DNA of 64,000 nucleotides from Microbulbifer agarilyticus S89 (lineage in GTDB: Bacteria > Pseudomonadota > Gammaproteobacteria > Pseudomonadales > Cellvibrionaceae), in NCBI RefSeq assembly GCF_000220505.1, contig NZ_AFPJ01000036.1, forward strand, positions 124,001 through 188,000, in the 5' to 3' direction. The position numbers and the translations under genes were made by a program. The first letter of the stretch is position 1; every line of letters begins with the position of its first letter. This document shows, piece after piece, positions 1 through 8,915 of the stretch. The notes beneath the pieces are model-generated. The model was not told where the DNA came from. It worked only from the letters and a program-made list of their open reading frames with translations, and did not search any database.

Positions 1-214
1 CTTGCTGTGGTGGCTCGAGATTGCCGCGGTTGCCAAGGCGCGAGGGCAAAAGATACTGACATTTACCGCTGAATTTGGCCCAGCTCCCTATATGTTGCCT
101 CACCCTGAGCGTGCGGGGCCGATTGCCAATCAATGGGCGCAAAATGTTTGGATAATGGAAGCATTGCGCCGTCATCTTGCGCAAAGCGGCGTCGGTCACT
201 CCCTAATTTCGTAA
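1..214 (+). CDS. Sugar phosphate isomerase/epimerase family protein, C-terminal fragment
   Basis: Only the last 70 or so residues are present; the gene enters from the left edge. The tail contains TFTAEFGPAPYM followed by a helix with NQWAQNVWIMEALRR. This resembles the end of xylose-isomerase-like TIM-barrel proteins (AP endonuclease 2 family), where a metal-site Glu in a TxEFGP-type motif precedes the last helices. Such proteins isomerise or epimerise sugars, which fits the carbohydrate-related genes downstream. The substrate cannot be inferred from this fragment. It ends at a TAA and is followed by a strong inverted repeat. Confidence 0.6.
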   Translation, partial: LLWWLEIAAVAKARGQKILTFTAEFGPAPYMLPHPERAGPIANQWAQNVWIMEALRRHLAQSGVGHSLIS

Positions 215-532
215 TAGCGATCATCTTCCACTCTCGGCAAAACCGATGGGTACATGCTTGATGTTATCGGTTTTGCCGCCCAATCTAGGCCTAATGGCGC
301 CAGACCACTCCCGGGTGTGCTTAGTCAATCATTTTCATTCAAGTGTTGACTGTTTGTGATTGTAAATGCTAGTTTTTGCTACACAATAACGATCATAAAA
401 GCGATGACTCGGCTCTCAGCGGTATTCAGGTTTCTTCGGTTGCGGAAATTGCCTGTTCTTGGAATAGGCAGCTCGATGAAGGAACTTTGAGGCGTAAGTA
501 GTCAGGTCTCGCGTGAGAAAGCGGTGGGAATA
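215..532. other. Intergenic region before the SapC gene
   Basis: About 320 bases without a gene. The left part holds an inverted repeat (235-278). The right part is AT-rich (roughly 335-405, with a TTGACT at about 346) and probably carries the promoter of the SapC/cupin genes, but no convincing -35/-10 pair with correct spacing could be fixed. No RNA gene was recognised. Confidence 0.5.
235..278 (+). repeat. 13-bp perfect inverted repeat, possible terminator or attenuator
   Basis: CGGCAAAACCGAT (235-247) pairs perfectly with ATCGGTTTTGCCG (266-278) around an 18-nt loop. It lies 20 bases after the stop of the sugar isomerase gene. There is no T-run after the stem, so it is not a textbook intrinsic terminator. 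It may protect the 3' end of the upstream transcript or be a regulator site. Confidence 0.5.
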
Positions 533-1303
533 ATGGCGAACACGGTACTCCTGAACAACGTCGACCACGGGTCGCTCAAAGTAGTCGAGCATTATGGGGA
601 AGCGCTCGGTCACAACGTTGGGCGCACGGTTGTGTTCCCTGCAGAATTTGAGCAGCTTCAGTGTGAGTACCCACTTTTAATCGCTCGTGGAAGCGACCCC
701 GGCCGGTATCAATGCATCGCCCTGTTTGGCTTTTCCGCAGACGAAAACCTCTTTCTAGATCCAAGTGTCCCCGGTAGCTGGGATGCCAGCGTAGTCCCCC
801 TGATCATTGCCAAAGGGCCCTTTTTGATTGGAAATCAGGAAGAGTTCACGCCATCCGGTCCGGTACGAAAAGCGGTAGTACATATCGACCTGGATGATCC
901 CCGCGTAAGTACCTCCGAAGGCCAACCGCTGTTTATGGATTTTGGAGGCAGCTCACCTTTTCTTGAGCAGGTTCAGCAGCGACTTCAGGCGTTGGACGAG
1001 GGCATTGGCATGAGCCGTGCCTTCACGCAGGCGCTATCTGATTTGGGGCTATTGCAGGCGGTCGCACTGGATATTGGTCTTAGTGATGGAAATACCTACA
1101 AGCTCGAGGGCTATTTCACTGTGAGCCGCGAACGCCTTGAGGCGCTGCCAGACGAGACTTTGGGTCAATTGCACCGTGGTGGCTACCTCGCCGCTATTTA
1201 CGCAATGCTTGCCTCTCTAGCCAATATGCAAAAATTGGTGAAGCGCAAAGAGGCGCTGTTGGCTGCGGAAGCCCAGGTAGCAGCAGAGGTCGTCAGCGCA
1301 TGA
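533..1303 (+). CDS. SapC family protein
   Basis: A 256-residue protein with the hallmarks of the SapC family (Pfam SapC): an N-terminal MANTVLLNNVDHGSLKV segment, then EFEQLQCEYPLLIAR and the late FxSADEN region, and a C-terminal EGYFTVSRERLEALPDETL block. The biochemical function is unknown. In marine Gammaproteobacteria and Xanthomonads these genes sit with TonB receptors, tryptophan-halogenase-like genes and JmjC-like cupin genes in glycan clusters. The ATG at 533 matches family N-termini better than the in-frame GTG at 524. The stop overlaps the start of the cupin gene by ATGA, so the two are translationally coupled. Confidence 0.85.
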   Translation: MANTVLLNNVDHGSLKVVEHYGEALGHNVGRTVVFPAEFEQLQCEYPLLIARGSDPGRYQCIALFGFSADENLFLDPSVPGSWDASVVPLIIAKGPFLIGNQEEFTPSGPVRKAVVHIDLDDPRVSTSEGQPLFMDFGGSSPFLEQVQQRLQALDEGIGMSRAFTQALSDLGLLQAVALDIGLSDGNTYKLEGYFTVSRERLEALPDETLGQLHRGGYLAAIYAMLASLANMQKLVKRKEALLAAEAQVAAEVVSA

Positions 1304-2343
1304 TCGGCGAGGCCGTGGCCGAACTGCAGAGCCCCCCTTTGGCGGTGAAAGAAATTGACTGCTCTGCTGCTGGCGGAATGGTCGGTGCTGCAGTGATTGC
1401 CAGTGGTGAACCCGTGGTACTGCGGAATCTCGTGTCGCACTGGAATCTGGTGGCATTGGCAGCCGAAGGTGATGCGGTATTCGCCGGCGAGTTGCTGTCG
1501 GCCTACAACGGTCGCACGGTCATGACCTATAGCGCACCAGCCCAAGAACGGGGGCGTTACTTCTACCGGGATGATTTCCGGAGTTTTAATTTCACAAAGC
1601 AGGGTGACTCTCTGTCTGGTTTCTTTGCGCGTTTGGAAGCTCGCAAAAACGATCCAGGTGCGCACTCTATATTTGTTCCATCGATGCATCTACCGAGCTT
1701 TTTGCCATCACTTATGGACAAGAACGTGCTGCAAATCGATGGGGTCGAGGCACCGCTGGTTCAAGCATGGCTAGGAAGTCCCTCATTAATCGCCTGTCAT
1801 TTTGATTCGATGCAAAACATTGCCTGCTGTGTTGCGGGAAAACGCCGTTTCACTCTCTTTCCTCCTGAGCAGGTTGCAAATCTCTATGTGGGTCCTCTGG
1901 ACAACACACCAGCTGGGCAGCCGGTGAGTGTGGTGGATATTGATCACCCGGATTTGGATCGTTTTCCAAGGTTTGCAGACGCTCAAGCAGTCAAACGAGT
2001 GGTCGAGCTTGAGCCAGGAGATGCCCTTTTCCTTCCGAGTATGTGGTGGCATCAGGTTGAAGGGCTCGCGCCTTTTAATGGCATGATTAATTACTGGTGG
2101 CGCAATACCCCCGCATACTGCGGTGACCCAATGGACGCTCTGACCCATGCGATGCTGAGTATTCGTCAGCTGCCGGAGGCAGAACGTATCGCCTGGAAAG
2201 CACATTTCGAACACTATGTTTTCACCTCGCAGGACGGTCGTCATGACCATATTCCCCAGCCGGCACTTGGCCGGCTGGGGCCTTTTTCTGAGCGCGAGGC
2301 GAGGCGGCTACGCTCGATACTCCTAAATCAATTGAACTGTTAA
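1300..2343 (+). CDS. Cupin-like (JmjC-type) domain protein
   Basis: A 347-residue cytoplasmic protein of the cupin_8/JmjC-like fold, related to Fe(II)/2-oxoglutarate hydroxylases. The iron-site pattern is visible: HFD in ACHFDSMQNIAC (about residue 167) and a distal His in MWWHQVEG (about residue 250), with GKRRFTLFPPEQ and EPGDALFLPSMWW strands typical of the family. The substrate is unknown. It starts within the SapC stop codon (ATGA overlap), so both are probably made together. Odd: a perfect 11-bp hairpin plus T-run lies inside the last 90 bases of the coding sequence (2254-2287). Confidence 0.85.
   Translation: MIGEAVAELQSPPLAVKEIDCSAAGGMVGAAVIASGEPVVLRNLVSHWNLVALAAEGDAVFAGELLSAYNGRTVMTYSAPAQERGRYFYRDDFRSFNFTKQGDSLSGFFARLEARKNDPGAHSIFVPSMHLPSFLPSLMDKNVLQIDGVEAPLVQAWLGSPSLIACHFDSMQNIACCVAGKRRFTLFPPEQVANLYVGPLDNTPAGQPVSVVDIDHPDLDRFPRFADAQAVKRVVELEPGDALFLPSMWWHQVEGLAPFNGMINYWWRNTPAYCGDPMDALTHAMLSIRQLPEAERIAWKAHFEHYVFTSQDGRHDHIPQPALGRLGPFSEREARRLRSILLNQLNC
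2254..2287 (+). terminator. Intrinsic-terminator-like hairpin inside the cupin coding sequence
   Basis: CCCCAGCCGGC (2254-2264) and GCCGGCTGGGG (2270-2280) pair perfectly around a 5-nt loop, then CC and five T. In frame it encodes PQPALGRLGP. The geometry is that of an intrinsic terminator, yet the reading frame continues for 19 more codons to a stop at 2341-2343. It may attenuate transcription into the FG-GAP genes. Confidence 0.55.
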
Positions 2344-2375
2344 TACATCGACCGAATTACTCGTGGATAATAAAA

Positions 2376-5300
2376 ATGAAAAAAGTATCTTCAGTAACGA
2401 GAGAAAATCAAACCAAGCAAAGATCTGCATCTGAACAGCCTTCGCGGCTAGGTAAAGGTACAGGGCCAGCAAGCGCGCTGTTTGCTGCGGCTATTATGCT
2501 GTCTGCATGCGGGGGCGGGGCCGGCGGAGGAGATTCCGATCCGGGTACAACATCGCCACCAATTGCCACCCCGCCGGATACTGGCAGTGATGATTCACAA
2601 AATGCGTGGACGTTTCGGGATATCACGGCGTCTTCTGGTCTCGCACATCAGTGGGGCATAGTAGGGGCCAGCGAGTCAAATCCTGAAAGCGAACCCGAGC
2701 TATTTGCGGGCGGTATCGCCGTAGGCGACTATGACAATGATGGCCGGATTGATATCTACATTGATTCCGGAAATCGAGAGCCGAGTAAGCTTTACCGAAA
2801 CCTGGGTGGCAATCAGTTTGAAGAGGTTGCGGCAAGTGCTGGGGTAAAACTAGAGAACCATCGGGGTAGCGGCCCAACGTTCGCAGATGTCAATGGCGAT
2901 GGCTGGTTAGATTTGTTTGTCGGCGGTCTTGCTGGCGATGGAAATCGGCTGTTTATTAATAATGGCGATGGTACGTTTTTGGATGCCACAACAGCTTCCG
3001 GTTTAACCATGGAAGCGCCCAATACGGTATCGGCAGCTTTTGGTGATCTCAATGGTGACGGTTTCCTCGACCTCGCGGTGGCCCACTGGGGTAATGAGGT
3101 CAAGCCGGAGACCGAAACTATCTGGTTGGGCAATGGCAGCGGCTATTTTTCTGATGCGAGTGAAGCCACGGGAATCGCTGCCCAGCTACACACCACCGAT
3201 GCAACTGGCGTTGCCGGTGTAAAAGACTACTCCTTTACCCCGACCTTTGCCGATTTCAATAATGATGGCTGGGCCGATTTGGCCATGGTTGGGGACTTTG
3301 CTACCAGTAAATATTTCTTAAATGACGGAACCGGTCGCTTGATGGATGCCACTGCCGGGCAGCTATCAGACGAGTTCGGTATGGGCAGTGCCATTGCCGA
3401 CTATGATAACGATGGTGATCTCGACTGGTTTGTTACGTCAATTTTTGAAACGTCGGACTTCGGTGTCGCAAAAATAGGAAACCGCCTTTACCAGAATGGC
3501 GGTGGCTACTTCGACGATGTGACGTTTGCCGCACGGGTTGAAAATGGCGGCTGGGGCTGGGCCGCTTGTTTTGCGGATTTCAATAATGATGGTGCGCTGG
3601 ATATCTTCCATACCAATGGATGGTATGAGGCATCTCAATATGACCCGGAGCAACAGGACTACCACGTAGACCCCAGTAAATTGTTTATCAACGATGGCGG
3701 TGGTGTCTTCGCGGAAGAGGCAGAGCTTCGCGGTATCACAGATGTCGGTCAGGGACGTGCTGTTAGCTGCTTTGATGCCGACAATGATGGTGATATCGAT
3801 CTGCTGGTGGTCAATAACGACCCCCAGGGGAACAGCTTTATTCTTTATGAGAATATTGATGGCAACGAAGCCGGAAATCACTTAAGTATTTCTCTGCAGG
3901 CGAGTGGTGGGGACACCGCAGCCACCGGCACCCGAGTCTATGTCACCGCAGGTGGCGAAACACAGATGCGGGAAGTACAAATTGGCAGCAACTTCACCAG
4001 CCAAAATCCGCAGCCACTGTATTTCGGGCTGGGTGATGCAGAGACCATCGATGTCCTTCGTGTGCGCTGGCCGGATGGCTCCGAAGAACAAATCGGAAAC
4101 TTCCCGGCCAATCAATGCCTGCGTATTTCCCCCTCCGGCGACGATGTTCCCCTGGCCGGTGACCACTGTATGAATCCGGCGGAAGACTGGCAGCCTGTCG
4201 AAGGCGGTGGCTCCGATCCTGGTAACCCTTCCGCGGAGCCACCGCTAGCGACGCCGGGGGTCGGTGTCGACGTGAAGGACGTGTCACCGTCCGTGGCACG
4301 TCAATGGAGCGAAGTTCTGCTTGAAGGTGTGCGCAACGACTTTGCACGTCCCACCGTGCATGCGCGCAACCTGTTTCACATTTCCGCCGCGATGTACGAT
4401 GCCTGGGCGGAGCTTAGTGACACCGGTGCGCAACATTACCTCTTGGGGCAATCTCTGAACCAGTTCAGCTGTGAACTGGAAGCACACAATATTCCGCAAT
4501 CTCTGCCTGCGCAGCAAACTGCTGTGTCCTATGCGGCTTATCGTATTATCGAACACCGCTTTTTCCGTTCGCCCGGAAAAGTGCACACAATGGCCTTGGC
4601 CGATGAACTGATGGTTTCACTTGGGCTAGATGTCAACTTTGTTGCCAAAGACTACCGCAACTATGGTGCTGCGGCGCTGGGCAACCACGTGGCGGATTGC
4701 TACATCCGGTATGGATTGCAAGATGGTGCAAATGAACAGGGCAGCTACGCCAACCTGTTCTACGAGCATATTAACGGCATTATCGAGCCGGAGAAGCCCG
4801 GCAACCCCAATGCGATCGCGAGTGGCGACTGGAATAGCTGGCAGCCGATCTCATTGAGTGAGTCCATCGATCAGTCCGGTAATCTGGTGAGCGATACCCC
4901 ACCTTTCCTGAGCCCGGAGTGGGGCAATGTCTTGCCGTTCTCGCTAACCGATGGCGACGCCACCATTCAGACCCGTGCCGGTGATACCTACAAAGTGTTC
5001 TTTGACCCGGGCAAGCCGCCCCTGTTGGGTACGGCGACGTCCGACTTTTATCAGTGGAACTTCGCCCTTGTCGCCGCCTGGTCTGCACATCTGGATCCTG
5101 CAGACGATGTACTGATCGATATTTCCCCACGCAGTATCGGTAATAATCCAGCGTTTCCGACAGCGGCCACGATTGCAGACTACGAGCAGTTCTATCAATT
5201 CGAGAGCGGCGGCGATGCCAGCCGGGGTTACGATGTTAATCCGGCCACTGGCGAGCCATATACACCGCAGCTGGTGAAACGTGCCGATTACGCACGGGTA

Positions 5301-6143
5301 CTCGCAGAATTCTGGGCCGACGGACCAGACTCCGAGACACCGCCGGGACACTGGTTCGTGCTGATGAACGATATCTTTGACCACCCTGATTTCGAGCGTC
5401 GCTTTCAGGGTGAGGGCGACGTGATTGGACCGCTGGAATGGGATGTAAAAGCCTACTTCGCGCTGGGCGGTACCATGCACGACGCGGCCATCTCAGCGTG
5501 GAGTATCAAGGGTTACTACGACTATCTGCGACCGGTATCCGCAATCCGGGTGATGGCCGACCTGGGGCAGAGCAGTGACGACACCCTGGGCAATTACCAT
5601 CCGCACGGGATCCCCTTACACCCCGGCTTCTCCGAAATCGTCGAGATGGGCGACCCACTTGCTGGGTCGAGCAATGAGCACCTGGGCAAAATAAAGCTCA
5701 AGGCTTGGCGTGGCCCGGACTTTATCGCGGATCCGGCAACCGACATGGCGGGCGTTGACTGGATTCTGGCAGAGAACTGGTGGCCCTATCAGCGTCCAAC
5801 CTTTGTGAGCCCGCCATTTGCAGGGTACATCTCCGGGCACTCTACCTATTCTCGCGCGGCGGCAGAGATGTTGACCCTGTTGACCGGTAGCCCATATTTC
5901 CCAGGTGGAATGAGCGATTACCGGGCTCCAGCGAATGAATTTCTGGTGTTTGAAGAGGGGCCCGAAACCGACGTCGTACTGCAGTGGGCCACCTATCGCG
6001 ATGCCTCAGATCAATGCAGCCTATCCCGCATTTGGGGCGGCATTCATCCGCCGGTGGATGATATTCCGGGGCGCATCATCGGTGAGCAAATCGGTAAGCG
6101 CGCATTCGAAAAAGCCACTGGCTACTTTGGCAATGTCCAGTAA
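2376..6143 (+). CDS. FG-GAP/ASPIC-UnbV lipoprotein fused to a vanadium haloperoxidase-like domain
   Basis: A 1255-residue predicted lipoprotein (lipobox LSAC near residue 45, then Gly-rich and Pro/Ser linker). Residues about 75-520 hold seven Ca-binding FG-GAP/VCBS repeats (DYDNDGR, DVNGDGW, DLNGDGF, DFNNDGW, DYDNDGD, DFNNDGA, DADNDGD). An ASPIC/UnbV domain (about 500-590) ends in RVRWPDGSEEQI. The second half (about 630-1250) has the PAP2/vanadium haloperoxidase signature in order: K1045-x6-R1052-P, SGHS with H1155, and SRIWGGIHPPVD with R1218, H1224 and D1228. All vanadate- or phosphate-binding residues are therefore present. The activity (halide oxidation or phosphatase) and the substrate are not determinable here. 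The next gene starts inside its last codons. Confidence 0.85.
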   Translation: MKKVSSVTRENQTKQRSASEQPSRLGKGTGPASALFAAAIMLSACGGGAGGGDSDPGTTSPPIATPPDTGSDDSQNAWTFRDITASSGLAHQWGIVGASESNPESEPELFAGGIAVGDYDNDGRIDIYIDSGNREPSKLYRNLGGNQFEEVAASAGVKLENHRGSGPTFADVNGDGWLDLFVGGLAGDGNRLFINNGDGTFLDATTASGLTMEAPNTVSAAFGDLNGDGFLDLAVAHWGNEVKPETETIWLGNGSGYFSDASEATGIAAQLHTTDATGVAGVKDYSFTPTFADFNNDGWADLAMVGDFATSKYFLNDGTGRLMDATAGQLSDEFGMGSAIADYDNDGDLDWFVTSIFETSDFGVAKIGNRLYQNGGGYFDDVTFAARVENGGWGWAACFADFNNDGALDIFHTNGWYEASQYDPEQQDYHVDPSKLFINDGGGVFAEEAELRGITDVGQGRAVSCFDADNDGDIDLLVVNNDPQGNSFILYENIDGNEAGNHLSISLQASGGDTAATGTRVYVTAGGETQMREVQIGSNFTSQNPQPLYFGLGDAETIDVLRVRWPDGSEEQIGNFPANQCLRISPSGDDVPLAGDHCMNPAEDWQPVEGGGSDPGNPSAEPPLATPGVGVDVKDVSPSVARQWSEVLLEGVRNDFARPTVHARNLFHISAAMYDAWAELSDTGAQHYLLGQSLNQFSCELEAHNIPQSLPAQQTAVSYAAYRIIEHRFFRSPGKVHTMALADELMVSLGLDVNFVAKDYRNYGAAALGNHVADCYIRYGLQDGANEQGSYANLFYEHINGIIEPEKPGNPNAIASGDWNSWQPISLSESIDQSGNLVSDTPPFLSPEWGNVLPFSLTDGDATIQTRAGDTYKVFFDPGKPPLLGTATSDFYQWNFALVAAWSAHLDPADDVLIDISPRSIGNNPAFPTAATIADYEQFYQFESGGDASRGYDVNPATGEPYTPQLVKRADYARVLAEFWADGPDSETPPGHWFVLMNDIFDHPDFERRFQGEGDVIGPLEWDVKAYFALGGTMHDAAISAWSIKGYYDYLRPVSAIRVMADLGQSSDDTLGNYHPHGIPLHPGFSEIVEMGDPLAGSSNEHLGKIKLKAWRGPDFIADPATDMAGVDWILAENWWPYQRPTFVSPPFAGYISGHSTYSRAAAEMLTLLTGSPYFPGGMSDYRAPANEFLVFEEGPETDVVLQWATYRDASDQCSLSRIWGGIHPPVDDIPGRIIGEQIGKRAFEKATGYFGNVQ

Positions 6144-7872
6144 GCTGGCTAAAAAAGCGTTACCGGGCGCCGTCACATTTTACGCGCTCGGCATCGCGAT
6201 ACTGCTGGCTACCGGGTGTGGCGGTGGCGGCTCCAGTGATGAGGCACCGGAGCCAAACCTAATCCCGGCGCCGCCGGTATCACCACCGGATCCAGATCCT
6301 GAGCCCGAGGATGATGGTGAAGATAATCGCTGGAAGTTCACACGCTTGGGCTCGGAGAGTGGCTTGTTACACCGGTGGGGTATAGAGGGTGCAATCGATA
6401 ATACCGAAGTGACTCAGGCGGAATTCTTCGGTGGAGGAATAGCCGTCGGTGATTTTGATAACGATGGCTGGATTGACCTCTATATCAATTCAGGCAACCA
6501 AGAGGCTGCAAAGCTCTTCCGTAACCTGGGGAACAATCGCTTTGAGGATGTGGCCGCCCAGGCCGGAGTGCAACTGCTGGACCACCGCGGCAGTGGCCCT
6601 ACATTTGCGGATGTGGACGGGGACGGCTGGCTGGATTTGTTTGTCGGTGGTCTCGAAGGTGACCCCAATTACCTGTTTATTAACCGCGGTGATGGCACTT
6701 TTTCAGATCAGTCGGCAGTCTCCGGCCTGCGCACCAAGGCACTGAATACGGTGTCGGCCGCATTCGGCGATTACGACCGGGATGGCCATCTGGATGTCGC
6801 TTTTAGTCACTGGGGCAATCCGTTCTCCAGCGAAACAGAAACGCTGTTTCGTGGTCATGGCGACGGCACCTTCACCGATGTCAGCCGGCAAAGTGGAATT
6901 GCGGATCAAATACTCACCGAAGGCGCCTCCGGTGTAGAAGGCGAGCGGGATTATAGCTTCACGCCGACTTTTGCCGACTTCAACAACGATGGGTGGCCAG
7001 ATCTTTCCATGGTTGGTGACTTCGGTACCTCAAAGTATTTCCTGAATGATGGCGAAGGCCGCTTCAGTGATGCCACCAACGGACAATTGACCGATGAATT
7101 CGGTATGGGCAGTGCAATCGGTGACCTGGATAACGACGGTGATCTCGATTGGTTTGTCACCAGTGTATACGAGTTTAACGATTATGCGGTCACCAATATC
7201 GGTAATCGTCTGTACCTGAATGACAACGGCAATTTCAGTGACGGCACCTTCTATGCCCGCGTGGAAAACGGCGGCTGGGGCTGGGGCGCTTGCGCGGCGG
7301 ATCTCAACAATGATGGATTTCAGGATATTTTCCACACCAGTGGCTGGTATCAAGACAATGGACAGCAGAACCCTACGGAAGAAGCGCCGGTTGATCAGAC
7401 TTCATCCGTGAATCGTGCATTTATCGCTACCGGAGATGGACGATATTCTGAGCGCGCGGTAGAGCTAGGTTTGACCCATGTTGAGCAGGGGCGAGCTGTG
7501 GTGTGTTTTGACGCTGACAGGGACGGTGATATAGACCTGCTTGTAGTCGGCAATACCATGGAATCGCAGGCAATAACGCTCTACAGAAACGATGGCGCCG
7601 CCGCAGAGGGAAATTATCTGCAGGTGGAGCTACAGGGCGGCAACGGTAATCCGCAAGCCGCCGGTGCGAGGGTGTATGTGACAGCCAACGGAGTTACACA
7701 AATGCGTGAGCTGCACATAGGCTCCAGCTTTACCAGTCAGAATCCATCGGTTTTGCATTTTGGCCTCGGTAGTGCTACCGCAACTACCGCGCTGACCGTG
7801 CGTTGGCCGAACGGAAGTGAACAGTCCATTGATATCTATGAAGTCAATCAGCGGCTGGTTATTCGAGAATAA
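6133..7872 (+). CDS. FG-GAP/ASPIC-UnbV repeat lipoprotein
   Basis: A 579-residue predicted lipoprotein, starting at the ATG at 6133 inside the end of the preceding gene (11-base overlap). This start gives a signal peptide with lipobox LATGC followed by GGGG and a Pro/Asp-rich linker. Seven FG-GAP/VCBS calcium motifs follow (for example DFDNDGW, DVDGDGW, DYDRDGH, DADRDGD), then an ASPIC/UnbV domain ending TVRWPNGSEQSI. It is clearly paralogous to the N-terminal half of the preceding protein, block by block, but lacks the haloperoxidase domain. The beta-propeller probably serves surface binding; the ligand is unknown. Confidence 0.88.
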   Translation: MSSKLAKKALPGAVTFYALGIAILLATGCGGGGSSDEAPEPNLIPAPPVSPPDPDPEPEDDGEDNRWKFTRLGSESGLLHRWGIEGAIDNTEVTQAEFFGGGIAVGDFDNDGWIDLYINSGNQEAAKLFRNLGNNRFEDVAAQAGVQLLDHRGSGPTFADVDGDGWLDLFVGGLEGDPNYLFINRGDGTFSDQSAVSGLRTKALNTVSAAFGDYDRDGHLDVAFSHWGNPFSSETETLFRGHGDGTFTDVSRQSGIADQILTEGASGVEGERDYSFTPTFADFNNDGWPDLSMVGDFGTSKYFLNDGEGRFSDATNGQLTDEFGMGSAIGDLDNDGDLDWFVTSVYEFNDYAVTNIGNRLYLNDNGNFSDGTFYARVENGGWGWGACAADLNNDGFQDIFHTSGWYQDNGQQNPTEEAPVDQTSSVNRAFIATGDGRYSERAVELGLTHVEQGRAVVCFDADRDGDIDLLVVGNTMESQAITLYRNDGAAAEGNYLQVELQGGNGNPQAAGARVYVTANGVTQMRELHIGSSFTSQNPSVLHFGLGSATATTALTVRWPNGSEQSIDIYEVNQRLVIRE

Positions 7873-7886
7873 AGAGGCTTGATATC

Positions 7887-8840
7887 GTGCATATCGTAAA
7901 GGAATTTCGGCGCAAGGCGATTCATTGTGTGGCGTCCATGTTGGCAGCCTGGGTGGTATCGCCAATCGCCGTCAGTGCCACACCAGTACGCGTGATTGTG
8001 GATGCGGACACCGCCAACGAAGTGGATGATTTATTCGCCGTCACACGAGCAGCGGTGGCTGAAGAATGGGATTTGCTCGCCGTAACCGCTGCCCAGTGGC
8101 AGGCAAGCCACTGGACGATTCCGGAATCGATGGAGGAGAGTCATCGACTCAATCAGATGATCCTTGCGCATTTGCAGTCTGATATTCCGACATTTCGCGG
8201 TGGCAAAAATCGGCTGTATGACTGGGGAGATCAGGCCCAGCATTCTGCGGCGGCCTATCAGATTATCCGTCAGGCCAATGCCCTGCCCGCAGGTGAGAAG
8301 CTAAAGGTGTTGGCTCTGGGATCTTTGACCAATGTCGCCTCTGCCTTGTTGATCGAGCCCGCCGTTGCAGACCGCATTGCCGTCTACTGGCTTGGCTCAC
8401 AGTACGATGCGGCGACCGGCAAGCACCGAATTGACGATTTCAATTGCATGATGGACATCCAGGCGGTGTTCAAGGTGTTCGAAAGTCCGGTTGAGCTCCA
8501 TGTGATGCCGCTGAATGTGGCATCGGCCCTGACAATGGAATTTTCGTCTGTGGAAGCGGCGATGACGGGCCGCCATCCATTGGCAGACTTCCTGGTTGAT
8601 CGATGGCAAACGCATATTGATCCATTGAAGGAACGCAGAATTATCTGGGATCTTGCCCTGGTGACGGCGGCATTGAAACCGGATTTGGCGCGCGCGGAAA
8701 AAGTCGTGACTCCCCAACTGCTCGGTGAGCGCGAGGTGTGGTTTTACAGCGAGATTAATGCGACAGCAATGAGGGCTGACTTCTTTGACATGGTGGCGAA
8801 GTTGTGGCCCTTGGAAGACGCGGCGCTTACACAGAATTGA
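7887..8840 (+). CDS. Secreted nucleoside hydrolase (IUNH) family protein
   Basis: A 317-residue protein with an N-terminal signal peptide (cleavage probably after SPIAVSA). The DADTANEVDD motif at about residue 38 is the calcium-chelating Asp cluster of inosine-uridine nucleoside hydrolases. LALGSLTNVASAL is the following conserved strand, and FNCMMD matches the late substrate-loop region. The family hydrolyses N-ribosides, but secreted members in glycan clusters may act on other glycosides. The GTG start at 7887 has AAGAGG 9 bases upstream. It is 14 bases after the FG-GAP gene, so probably in one operon. Confidence 0.85.
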   Translation: MHIVKEFRRKAIHCVASMLAAWVVSPIAVSATPVRVIVDADTANEVDDLFAVTRAAVAEEWDLLAVTAAQWQASHWTIPESMEESHRLNQMILAHLQSDIPTFRGGKNRLYDWGDQAQHSAAAYQIIRQANALPAGEKLKVLALGSLTNVASALLIEPAVADRIAVYWLGSQYDAATGKHRIDDFNCMMDIQAVFKVFESPVELHVMPLNVASALTMEFSSVEAAMTGRHPLADFLVDRWQTHIDPLKERRIIWDLALVTAALKPDLARAEKVVTPQLLGEREVWFYSEINATAMRADFFDMVAKLWPLEDAALTQN

Positions 8841-8915
8841 CCGAACGATCGAGGTGTGAAAGCGCCTAATTGGGTTTGGTAACAGATAGCGGAATTGACG
8901 GAAGGTAAAGCAATA

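Noticed and set aside
8895-8915. TTG start seven codons upstream of the first sulfatase
   Set aside because: The ATG at 8916 has a well-placed GGAAGG and begins directly with a signal peptide.
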